From: Rhododendron vialii
Taxonomy: Eukaryota > Streptophyta > Magnoliopsida > Ericales > Ericaceae
Length of the DNA stretch: 64,000 nt
Direction: 5' to 3'
NCBI RefSeq assembly: GCF_030253575.1
Contig: NC_080564.1
Location: 27,136,561-27,200,560 of the forward strand
The notes beneath the pieces are model-generated. The model ran no database searches and was not told the DNA's origin. It was given only the letters and a program-made list of their open reading frames with translations. Positions 22,701 through 33,790 of this stretch are shown piece by piece (position 1 is the first letter of the stretch; every line of letters starts with the position of its first letter). A program made the translations under genes and the position numbers.

Positions 22701-25700
22701 GAAAAACACTAAAAGGATAAGTTGTGGCAGTCCAATTTCAATGCATTTAGCAACCTGGGGGACAAAGTCAACAGTTGATATCCGGTAGAGAGATGATGAC
22801 AAACCAAAAAGAGTAAAACCCAGGAATCCATCCAAGTGCAGTTAAATAGTACATACCCCAGGGAAACCAAACTCGTAGAGCCCAAAACCAGCAAGAGCAA
22901 CCAAAGGAACAGCTGAGAGTGGACTCAAGAACCTGAAACGGAAAAATAAAACAGTGATTGGCACATGTTCATGTGAATGTAGTAAACTATTGTACCCAAA
23001 TTTGCTGCTGCCCGGATAGAGCAAAGGCAGGATTGGGCAATTAACGTTTGTCTGATGGAAAGAAAAGAGCTATCCTTCAGAACCGTATTGGCTCAGAGCA
23101 ATGCAATTTATTCATCCACTGTAAGCCAATAATAATAAGGCCAACACGAAATAACGTTGAACTTCTACTATGAACTTCTACTATGAACTTCTACATCATT
23201 AATCCATACTGCAGGATGCTCCAAAAAGTCGAACCAGCTACATACTGTCAATCATTACAAGACTGGAAAAAAGAAAGTCCAATTAGCGTAAATATAGACA
23301 ACAGTTTCCTGCATTATGTGGATGATGAGCCTACCTTGTGACATTACGCCAAAGGCCACTGAAACCCAGGACAATTTGAAGAGTTGAAGCAACAATGAGT
23401 GCCCCCTGGATTGCCTGCATTGTCTGTTTGAATCTCTGAGGGGGAAATTGACAATTATCACACGGTTAGAACCAGATATCAACAAGATTAATCAAGCATT
23501 TAAGTGTGCAGTTTGTCTCTTCCTTTCGGTGCCTTCTTGTGAATTAGATCGATAAGTGTGTGTACTTGGTGCGTGACCATAAGGACCCATTATTGATGAC
23601 AAGAAAATGCGGGTTCATTTAACATTGTGCAAGGACTTTCAAATAGTTTTAGAAGTATAAGGCAAATGAAATTTCATGTCCAGCGGTATAGAAAAACAGT
23701 GAAGGCAAAAGTATTGTGGCCCCTACCCTTAACAGGAAAATAAGTAAAGCCCAATTATGCACACCTTTAAAATCAATAACTATTACCCGTTAATATACAA
23801 TTCAGTTTGTGATACAGATATCTCTAAAAATACAAAATGGTATCCAGACCATAAACCTCTATAGGGTTTGGATCATTGAAGCGACCGGAAAGGATAATTG
23901 AGATTGTGGCTGCAACAAATGTATAGGACCCTCCAATCACCGCTGGCAATCTAGTCCCGAAATATGTCTGCAGTAACGTGTTCAATCCAGCAACAAAGAG
24001 TAATGTCTGGATCACCTTTGCTTTCTCCTCCTAGAACAACAGTAAATTAGGTTTCGGAAAGATTGTTAAACATCAGTTGTGGGCAAAAGAAACTGTTTTC
24101 AAATATGTGCTTTTGTTGTTAACCCATACATTTCCTCCTCCCATTTGGGGAACAAGAGCCGTTGGTATGATAACTGCTGTGCCAAGCACCACCAGGTAAT
24201 GCTGAAACCCAAGGAGGACAGCCTCGGCTGCATCATAAACACACCACAAAGTTGAAAATTTAGGTGAATACGGAACACCACAATCATAGGCAAGCGCACA
24301 AGTTAACGACCTTCAAAATCATGAAAAAAGTAAAACAAAAAAAAAAAACTCAAAGCTGCTTGACCAGATAAGAATGCATCCAGAATGGTTATACGCAATT
24401 TTAGTTAACAATGATAGATAGTAAAAGAAGTCTGCAGAATAAAGCATTTCCATGTAAAGTTCATGATTCCATTATTTCCATGACGGGTGAATTATATGCG
24501 CTTCTGTCCTTCTTATCTAATGTGTGGAACTCAGTTCCATATTTAATCCCCAGTATTCAGTAGTCTGGTCTACACATTATTCACAAAACTTCTTTAACCT
24601 AGGGAAATTTCCAAGCATGGCATATAATAATTACGTATTGTGAAGAATTTTTAATCTAACAGGACTAAAATCTTTATAACAGAGAAAAATACAGCTGCAC
24701 TTTTGCAATGTTGTCCAAGGAGAGCGGTGTAAAAGGGAATTTAACAGGGCTTATAATTATCATTATCATGAAAATGTTAACGGTAATCCTGCATGGAAAT
24801 TTGTATTGGGGAAAGTAATCTAGTAAATGCAGAAAACCTTTTTGGAATCAGAACTTTGTTTTGAGTCAATAGTGGTTGAAAAAAAACAGAGAGGAAAGTA
24901 CGATTTAGCCATACTTTTCCCAAAAGATTCAGTTTTGTATATAAAAGGGACTCTAATAAAGAGAGAAAACACTTCAAGCTAGCTTCTATTAACTCAAAGA
25001 CAAACACAAACCTTAAGGTTAACCGGGCGGGTGATGCCCCAGACACCCTCATCAGCCACAAAAAATGGAGACATAATGAGGAGGACCATCAAACAAGACC
25101 CGTAACTTCAGTTACAGGACATCGAAACTGGCCCAAAACTAATCCGTAAAAAGACGTGACAACTGCCTTTCCCTTATTTTTTCAAGATTACAAGTAAAAG
25201 GGTTATTTGTCTTGCCAAGAGGTCTTTGGCCCAATGACATCAGGATGCACTTAAGTGGTAAGGGTAAGGAGGTCAAAACTCCCCCGAGGTCTTAATCTAA
25301 GCATACTAACAATACTAACTTTTTCGCCGACAAAAAAAAAAATGAAGATTACAGGTCTTAACAATAACTCAATCGTAGCCATGAAGGTAATGGGGTTTTG
25401 TTCATTCTTTTTGTCGAGAATTACAGTTCCTCGGTACGAGCATGGAAAGAAAAAATAGGCACCAGTGAGGGGGGGGGGGGGGGGGAAATTTATGAACAAG
25501 AAGAAGACATGGATAAAGAAGACACTCAGAATGTATGGACAAAAGGAACTACAACTTCCAAGAGAAACAACCAGTGGAGCCAATTGGTAGCTAAGTAGCA
25601 TTAAGTTCTTCACATTTCCAAGTAAAACCAAACAAGAAATTCCAAGTATCAATTCATAGAATCTAAAAGCAAAAGAACATACGCCATGGGGGAGGACTGG

Positions 25701-25773
25701 TAATGCAGTAGGAGACATCGGGAAGTTGATCCTTTGGTGGGTGTGGTGCTGGCTCATCCGACTTTGCTGCCAT
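19744..25773 (-). CDS. NAT6: Nucleobase-ascorbate transporter, NAT6 type
   Basis: This is a plant member of the NAT/NCS2 family of membrane transporters for purines, uracil or related compounds. Fourteen exons, read on the minus strand, are 25773-25683, 24227-24130, 24030-23857, 23435-23335, 22932-22857, 22754-22695, 22566-22376, 21814-21718, 21422-21336, 20740-20682, 20573-20482, 20390-20313, 20208-20048 and 19962-19744. They give 527 residues with consistent phases and GT-AG introns; the family is about 530. The start reads MAAKSDEPAPHPPKDQLPDV. The first membrane segment has the QH motif (GFQHYLVVLG). The NAT signature is complete: ENAGLLALTR. The C-terminus, TRSEEFYSLPLNLNKYFPSV, matches the NAT5/6/7 clade almost letter for letter. 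Intron 1 (25682-24228) contains a 17-base G run and a SINE-like fragment; intron 9 has a run of about 20 A. Substrate specificity cannot be read from sequence. Confidence 0.95.
25217..25330 (+). mobile_element. Possible SINE fragment in NAT6 intron 1
   Basis: The pattern TTGGCCCAATGACATCAGG, then CTTAAGTGGTAAGG, then AAGGAGGTCAAAACTCC matches the fragment at 10563. It is oriented opposite to the NAT6 gene. The tRNA-like boxes are degenerate. Confidence 0.4.
25469..25485. repeat. 17-base poly(G) tract
   Basis: A pure run of 17 G on the plus strand lies in NAT6 intron 1 (C run on the sense strand). Length may be affected by sequencing or assembly error. Confidence 0.8.
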
Positions 25774-27154
25774 TCCTCCCTCCCTCTCTCTATCTCCTTT
25801 CTCTTTCTAAAAGAGTACCAAGAGACACTAATCTCAAAACTTTAAAACCCAAATCTGCTCCAAATTTCTTAGAAAACAATGAAAATGATAAAGAAATTAA
25901 AGAAATGCTCAAAAAAATTAAACACCCAGGAAGTTCAGTCACTGAGAGACATGAACCATAGAAAGTTAGTGACAAGCCCCCCACATGCCCTGCCCTCTAT
26001 TATATTGAAGAGAAAAGCACAAAACGGAACTGTAACAACTGACATTATAATGTTAAAAGCTAACAATACAGAAAAGTAATTCCGTGATTTTGGGGCACTG
26101 TCACGTGATGTTTAAAATCTTTTTTCATTACGGTGGGCCTTCGTACCAAGTGTATTAACTTCACCGAAATTTGTGATTGAAAAGGGAGTTAGAGCACCAC
26201 GTATCGGTACCTCGAGATCACTCGATAACTAATCAACATAATTGTAATTACAGAAAGAAAAAAGAAAGTTCATTCGAAAAATCCCATAAAACAACATTGT
26301 GACAGTAAATATTTAGAAGCAAAATCAGGTGGGAGAGCATCAAAGTCATAAATCACCGACCCCACCCCATAAAAGTTCACAAAAGTAGTAGGGAAAAAGA
26401 GAAAAGGAACTTTTGGTGAGGTACAGCCCTTTGAAGCGACTGTAATCACCTCATTGTCTCCCTCTCTAAAACATGAGTCGTGCTCTAACGAAAATTATTG
26501 TGCAGAGAGAACAATACTTGATTATGGTTTTAGGAATTTTCTCTTCTTTTGGTAATAAAAGTTTAAGGAATTTTATCCCATTTTAGTTTCTTTGAGTAGT
26601 GAACGGGACAGCCATTTGATAAACGGAAGTTCCACACTAAGCACAACCATTGGATGAACATAAGATCCACACAAAGCACACACGAGACCCACAAATATCG
26701 AACCGCTCTAAACACATTTTCAGATTTTGTCTCCGAACACGTGTTCTAAGCATTTCCTTCTGTCCTTTTATCTCTTCAAATTAAACTCCACTCATTATTA
26801 CTACTGCTCTCACAATATAAGATATTTTTCCTATTAGTGTTTTTAAACAAGCAGTAGGAATATACAAGTATCAAAATTACATCGCACTAAAAATAAGTCC
26901 ACAATCACTATACCAATAGCCTCGTTAGTTGGGATGCTCAAAATGATAGACAAGGAGGGAAAATAAAGCACACCAACTCTTTCTTTTGTCTCATTAAATT
27001 CACATGTTCTAGCTATCAAAAAGGAATACCATGCACATCTGTAAACAAATGGTTTTCTTAATGTATCCAAGTATACACTGATATTGTTCCACATGTGAAT
27101 TGTCTCACATGGTTTCTATTATCCATTTAAGATTGGTCTATGGAGTCTAAGGAT

Positions 27155-27621
27155 TAGGCCTATCAATGGACCGGATTCGATCCGGATCCGATCCGAAAAA
27201 TCCGATCCGGATCCGATAACGTCGATCCAATAATCCGATAATCCGAATCCGGTAATTCAATACGGATCCGGATCCGATCCGATTAAATCCGTTATCAATC
27301 CGAATCCGAACTTTATTTTTTAATTTTTTTTTTAAAAATAGTAAAAAAAAATTTTGAAAAAAAAAATGTTTAAGAAGTTGTAATTTTTTTTTTTAAATTT
27401 TTTTTCGGAAATTTTTTTTTGAAAAAAAAAATTGTATTTTTTTGAAAATTTTTTTTTTTTTTTTTGCTAAAATTTTTGAAGTAAAAAAAGTTTCAAAAAT
27501 CGGATTCGGATTTTCGGATCGGATCCCGATTTTTCGGATCCGAATTACTACTATCGGATTTGAGTCTTATCGGATCCGGATCGGATTGGGTCTTATCGGA
27601 TCTGACCCATTGACAGGCCTA
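27155..27621. mobile_element. hAT-like foldback element made of GGATCCGAT iterations
   Basis: The ends are TAGGCCTATCAATGG and CCATTGACAGGCCTA, inverted repeats of the kind seen in plant hAT elements. Each arm is built from many repeats of the word ATCCGGATCCGAT, and the centre is almost pure poly(A)/poly(T). The flanks CTAAGGAT (left) and CTCAGGAT (right) would be an 8-bp duplication with one mismatch, fitting hAT. No coding capacity. Confidence 0.7.
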
Positions 27622-27887
27622 CTCAGGATTATCCACCTATTCATCATTGGTTTTGAGTTCAACGTTTAATTAAGATGGTATCTTGCGTCTTATTGATCTT
27701 GTGAGTTAGTCTCTCACCATTTCCATTTCTCGTATCTTGTCTATTTCTCTATTTATTATTTTGACTGGTAATCACACTACACATGCAAAAAAAAATTTGT
27801 TGAGCTTGTAACATTGTCATTAGCATTAAAAACAATACACTCCGATATATATAAGATATCATAACAAGTAATGAATTCACCCCTCAG

Positions 27888-28090
27888 GGATGGCCAGGTG
27901 GGCAACACTTAAGACAATTTGCTCCCTTCTAAAGTCTCACGTTCGAAACCTTCCAGATATTATCAACTCCTTTGGGGCCAGTCCATATATAAGGGGCATC
28001 GGCCACATAAGTTGGTCCAGACACCTGAGTTATAAAATGGATGTTAGTATGAATTTAGAAACTTACCTATCTCCCTTTAAAAAAAATTAA
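27888..28090 (+). mobile_element. tRNA-derived SINE
   Basis: The start GGGATGGCCAGGTGGGCAAC resembles a Pol III A box and TCACGTTCGAAACCTTCC about 50 bases later a B box. The body ends with GGTCCAGACACCTGAG and an A-rich tail. The same tail type occurs at 10130. Expected length for a plant SINE is 150-250 bp. Confidence 0.6.
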
Positions 28091-28471
28091 TCCGGTAAAA
28101 GGGTACTTACTACTTCACTAAGGTACAAGAGGAGTGGTGTTCAAGCATGCTTCCAAACACCAAAACCTTCAAGAATATTTTGAACCCCTAAACAAAATTA
28201 TTTAAGAACAATCTCAAGGACAAGCAGAACCAGTGCAAAATCTCAACCAGAGTGTTCCCTCCCTAAATTAACCATAGCCCTCAGCTCTATAGTCACTTTT
28301 CACTTAATTACTCTTTGAAATATATGCATATTCACATAAGTAATAGAAAAGTGATGAGCCCAACATAAATTAAAATCATCATTGTCATGTTGTAGATTGG
28401 CTTTAAATGTAGAGAGCTCATAAAACAACACCCCTGAAATTGTGACGGCAAAAGCAGATATCATATTCATG

Positions 28472-28630
28472 GAATACAATTCACTTTTCAAGATATCCTT
28501 GGTGCTGGAATAGTATACGTGCGAGACTCGGAATCACGTGCTAAAGATCGAATACAATTCATTTTTTAAGATATCCTTGGTACGTGCTGAAATAGTAGAC
28601 GTACGAGACTCAGAATCCCGTACTAAAGAG
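28472..28630 (+). repeat. Tandem duplication, 78-bp unit
   Basis: Two copies start at 28472 and 28550 with GAATACAATTCA and share AAGATATCCTTGGT, GAGACTC(G/A)GAATC and similar blocks. The unit is about 78 bp, with roughly 85% identity by eye. Confidence 0.65.
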
Positions 28631-28900
28631 CTCATTGTATGTGTTATTCAATAAGAGATCTCGGTTCGAATAGGTGTATTCTTAACAACAAAGCAATTAC
28701 AATTTACTACCATAACCCCACCAAGATTTGTGTGATTCTTTCAATTATTTTGTATCCCAACTAAACTTCCACATGATGCTTCCATTATGCCATCTTGAAT
28801 ATTAGTTAGGCGGCCATAATGCTTCTTCATTGGTCCCATACCTTTTCGTCATTTTATAAAGTAGTGATAGAAGGATAACAAAGCCAACTTTTGGTGGGAA

Positions 28901-29066
28901 AAAGTTGGAGATGAAGATCTCAATTTTGAATTCATAAGATTTCACCATAGGGTCAATAAATTAACATATCTTTATAAGATTTTAAACTTTTTGGGATTTA
29001 AGTAAAGGTTTTTTATTTGAGGTTTCATGTCATTGATTCAAAATTGAGATCTTCATCTCCAACTTT
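28901..29066. mobile_element. MITE with perfect 31-bp terminal inverted repeats
   Basis: Left arm 28901-28931 and right arm 29036-29066 are exact reverse complements over 31 bases, beginning AAAGTTGGAGATGAAGATCT. The loop is about 104 bp. Perfect arms suggest a fairly recent copy. No target-site duplication could be settled. Confidence 0.7.
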
Positions 29067-30266
29067 GAGGTCAAAGTTTGAAGTTTGTATGTATGGATTC
29101 ATTTACTTCTAACAGTGGGCAAAAATTTAGTGTTACTTGAGCTCTTATCTAAATTTTTTTTATAGCTAACACCTACGCAGTCCAAGGCATTTTAAGCTAG
29201 TAGAAGTACAATAATAAAACGGGTAATTTTACACTAGGCTGTTCGTTTTTAGAAATGTATTAAGGTAATGAAATTGAATGAGAAATGGGTCAATTTTTTC
29301 TAGTTCAAAATTGTTAACTATTATTGATTTTCATACGGAGTACTACTCTTTTTACTATTTGCGTCGTTCCCCCCTCCCCTTATGTCCCCAACAACCCACC
29401 CCCCTTCCTTATGTTTATTCATGTGGATTTAGAGCAATATGCTATTTCATATATGGAAGAATTTAACAATTAAAAATATGAGATTGTAATTTGTATACCG
29501 TGAAGAAGGGTAAAAAGGAGAGACATAAAATTTATATCATCTCCCGATTAACCTAACAATACTATAACAAAAATTCTACCGACACAGACGGATCTGAATG
29601 CGCCCGAAATCGACTGGTATGCAGGGGCCGCATCTCATCTATTGTGTAGACTCACATATACAGTACTTCGAATGATGTACACTAGATCCCTGTGGAAAAG
29701 CTGATCACTTGCTCTTTTGATTTGTCTTGATGTGCCAATGATGAGATGTCAAATACCTTTGTGGTGCAAAAAGGATAAAGTAGCAGTGCAAATACAGATT
29801 CACTGCTACAAGATTACTGAATAATCACTCCAGACGCAGCGTGTCGCGAATCACTTGATTTTTTTCTTCATCTGGTCAAACAGGATTATGATTCTTGGTA
29901 GTTAGACGTAATAAGGATAAACAAATGGAAAAAGTCTGATTCAAATGCTACTTTAAGTAACCCGAAAGCGAATGTCAGTAATGAAATTAGTAGTAAAGAA
30001 TCTAACAACAAATGATGGGAGAATTTGAAGACAAGAAGAGAGAGAGAGAGAGAGAGAGAGAGACAGTGAGTAGTGTGAGAGAGAAGAGGACAAAGGGAGA
30101 GAACGTGGCCGTTGCTTTCCTTCCTTTTAATATACGTTAAATAAGTAATAATTTTTAAAACCAACCTCCCAATAATTCAAGAGTGGACCATGAACTGTCC
30201 AATCAGATTTTCTGGCCTTATTCCTACCCTATGCCCCAAGGGATAGGCTCCTTTTGGAATTGGGAG

Positions 30267-30456
30267 ATGGTATTGTGCAGTGATATGAGTAGTATCGTGC
30301 TGCGTACTTTTGAGCCGTTGGATCGTATATTCGATGGCTCAGATGTCATCTCGACAATGAACGGCTCTTGATTATTGGTTGCTGAGATGAGATCCGAGCC
30401 GTCTGATGCACAATCTAACGGCTCGAAAGTGCACAACACCAATCACAACACCAACC
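30267..30456. mobile_element. Palindromic MITE-like element
   Basis: The two halves are imperfect reverse complements: TACTTTTGAGCCGTTGGATCG and CTCAGATGTCATCTCG on the left mirror CGAGATGA-type and CTAACGGCTCGAAAGTGC on the right. It is followed by a short AT microsatellite. No reliable duplication is visible. Confidence 0.55.
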
Positions 30457-30719
30457 CGAAGTCCCTCCTTTTGCCCCTATATATATATAGATACGATGGA
30501 TATACTGATATGCATATAAACACATGAGTTATCTGATCAAAAAAAAAAAAAACACATGAGTTAGCATTTTTTTAGTTTTGAGTAAATTTTTGAGGATTTT
30601 TTGTTTGTCTCGACAAGATGAATTGAAAAAGTAAAAAAAAAATGACTTTACCCAAATATTTTTGAAAATATCCAAGATAAAACTCAATCAAAAAATATTT
30701 AGGTAAAAGTCATATATAA

Positions 30720-31717
30720 GAGCATCCACAGTGGTATAATCAAAACCAAAAGGGTTGCTAAGGTTAACAACATTTGCTCAAAACAGAGCTCACATTGGAA
30801 TAACCAAACTTAGTAACCTATTAGCAACTCATCAAATTTTGACTCTTGAATAATCAAAACAAAGCTCACATAAGTTTTGTGTGTTGTTTACTGCTGTCTC
30901 TCGTTTTTTCTGGTGTGGTGGCTTGATGGAGTCGGTGTTCGGTGCTTAATCTGGTTGCTCGGTGGTCCTGCGGCAGTTGGAGCGGGTGTTGGTGGTGACT
31001 AAATAAGGTTCAAGGGCATGGCCCTAGGCATGATTCGTCATCAGCAGATGGGGTGATCGGCAAGGGAGATTCCTCAGCCATCGGCGTTCTGTGATCGGTG
31101 ATCGGAGATCCTGCCCAGAATTCCTACTTCGATCTCCGTGTCCAGAGCCTGTCGTGCCAGCGTAGGTTTGCCGGAGATGTTTTCTCCATTCCTTTTGTTC
31201 GAGATTAGTCGGTACCTCCATCATCGACACCGAGTGGTTCCTCTCGGCTGGAGGCGACCGGCGTGCTTGTGGATTCCATCCATAGTGGTCGTGTTTATCT
31301 TTCTTATCTATTATTACTCATGTTTCCATCGGCTTGTATAGTTTATCTCTGATAGGGTTTTTTTTTTTTTTTTTTGCAATAACAGTTTTTTTTTTCAAAA
31401 CTGTTTTTTTTTTTTTTTGAGAAAACTGTTTTTCCCATAACTGTTTTTTTTTTTTTGCAAAAACACTTTATTTCAAAACAATTTTTTTATTAAAACTTTT
31501 TTTGGTCAAAACTGTTTTGGAAAATTTGTTTTTTATTTCACAATTTTTAGATTTTAATAAGTTGAAAAGATAATGTGGCAAGTTTTGGTTATTCAATTTT
31601 GATTGTACCATTGTAGATCTTTACATTGCTAACCTTAGCAACCCCTTAAATGCATAACCAAAAGATGATGTGGCAACTTTTGATTATTAACTTTTGGTTA
31701 TTCCACTGTAGATGCTC
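30720..31717. mobile_element. PIF/Harbinger-like non-autonomous element with cargo
   Basis: The terminal inverted repeats are GAGCATCCACAGTGG and CCACTGTAGATGCTC, flanked by the 3-bp duplication TAA (30717-30719 and 31718-31720), the pattern of PIF/Harbinger elements. The sub-terminal parts are also inverted (ATAATCAAAA, GCTAAGGTTA). The middle (about 30890-31350) is GC-rich and unlike the AT-rich arms, so it looks captured; it is followed by several poly(T) runs. No transposase is encoded. Confidence 0.75.
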
Positions 31718-33298
31718 TAAGTTTTTACTTTTTCAATTCTTCTCAACAAGACGGTACAATAATTCACAAAAATATGACACAATGCTAACAAAAGCGGAAA
31801 AAAATTGAATAAAGACAACTCAAAAAGCCTCTAAAGCTCTTAGCGGAACAAGGAACATACAAACACTCAAAAACAAAAAACACCAACAAAGATGTGGGCC
31901 CCACATGCGTTGGAAGTGCGTAGTGTGTATGGGTCTCACATGCCTTGTAAGTGAGTGCACGTTCTTGGCTAGAGCAATTCAGGTGCCTTTATGCATTGCA
32001 TATATTTTTGTACCCTCCTACTTATTTTATTGTGCTAACAAAGAAAGAAAAAGAAGACAACCAGTATAATTTTCAATGAAATGTACTATTTTTGAGGAAT
32101 TCGACCATCAAACGGCGAAAATTTGAAAAAAAAAAACACATTACTAAGAGTAACTCCACAATTAGAACCGTAAACATTTCCAAAAAAAATTAGAACTGTA
32201 ATGTGCGGCCCAAATCTAAGAACCAGCCCATAGAAGCCCATATTTTCCTTGACTTGGGCTCATGCTCATTGCTGCCTCTCACATAACTACTCTCTTGCTA
32301 GAGTTACATTAATGACATACCAAACCAAACAAATCTCTAAAATCTAATTAATATTCTTAGTTGAAGGTTTACCTATTATGGGCAGCTGATATTTATTTCG
32401 ATGAATTAACTGGATGAACTTAATTAAACTTCTCAAAAAATTACGAAAGGTAATTCATATCATTGGTGTGATAATCGTGGGATGGGCCAAATGCCCTAAA
32501 TTGTGTGGCCGTCAATTAATATGTAGTTTTTTTTTTTTAATAACTTATATAGATGTCCTTGTCGACTTACGCGTATCTTGACTAATCATGAGGAACCAAT
32601 CCCCACTACCTACCTACTTGCAGGGGTTGCGCTTCAACTCATAGTGAAGCTTTGTATGGACACATGCTAAAATGGCAATATGAAACATGTTAAGATCACA
32701 ATATTTTCTGGTTCAAACTAGGATGCCCAAATTATTAGGTTGCTCGTCAATTTCTCTTAATTCAATAGCTCTGAGTAACAATCTGGGTGCGTTTCCGTAA
32801 ACTAAATGGTATAAAGTCTATTTTTACGGAATTCTAGGTATGTCATTCTTTTTACATACATAAACTAAAATTTCATTTAACGAAAATAATTTGACTATTG
32901 AAATTAGCATGTAGTCCAATAAAATGGATACGCACATATTCGCCTCTCATTTTTTTTTAAACAATGCTACTTGCATGTACTTTTGTGCAGAAACTAGTCC
33001 GATTAACCCCTCTCTCTCTCTCTCTCTCTCAACGTTCCACCTACTGCTTGCTGGCTTTCTGGTGGGTTTGTGAGTCGGCCTCAAATCTGGTACATTACCA
33101 TTTTGTCTTTCTCTTTGCATTTTTTTCGACTCGGTTCTTGGTACTACTATGATCAGTTTTTTCTGCACACCGCTTTTAAGATGTTCGATGAAATGCGTCG
33201 CAAGTTTCGTTTAGTGTTTGGTTGACATAGTGTAAAGTGCTAATCTTCGTACTGGTTAACTCTAAAAAACAACTAGATTTCGGTTGTTAGGAACTTAG

Positions 33299-33790
33299 AT
33301 GCTACAAGAGTGTCATTGTGAAGGTGGTGTTTTGCTATTAAGGTTGCTTGCTGGCTTAATAGTGATGGTTGGGTTTTTAATTGCTCTATAGTAGATGCAA
33401 CTATAGTGTCAATCGTGATGCTAGTGCTGTATATTTTTAAGTTTGGTTGGTGGCTCTCTAGTGATGGTTGGTTCTTTATATGGTCTATGGACGCAACTAA
33501 TTGCCAATTATGAAGGTGGTAGCGTTTATTTTTGGGGTTACTGGCTTGCTAGTGATGGCAGTCGGTTCTTTATTTGGTTTATAGATGCAACTATAGTGTC
33601 TATTATGAAGGTGGTAGCATTTATTTTTGGGGTTGATTACTGACTTACCAGTGATGGTTGGGTCTTTAGTTGCACCATAGATGCAACTATAGGGGGGGTT
33701 TTTTATCGGCAAACTATAGGGTTAATAATGAAGGTTCTGCAGACTTGTGGTGTTTATGGTTGGGGTTGCCTACTGGCTTTCTAGTGACTA
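33299..33790 (+). repeat. Degenerate tandem repeat, ~97-bp unit
   Basis: The phrase AGTGATGGTTGG or AGTGATGGCAG recurs at 33360, 33460, 33551 and 33650, each followed by TCTTTA-type and GATGCAACTATAG-type blocks. About four to five copies with periods of 91-100 bases. Confidence 0.65.

Noticed and set aside
27442..27669. Small open frame rich in FFFF and IGFGFSDRIRI
   Set aside because: It is a translation of the poly(T) core and ATCCGGATC arm of the hAT-like foldback element.
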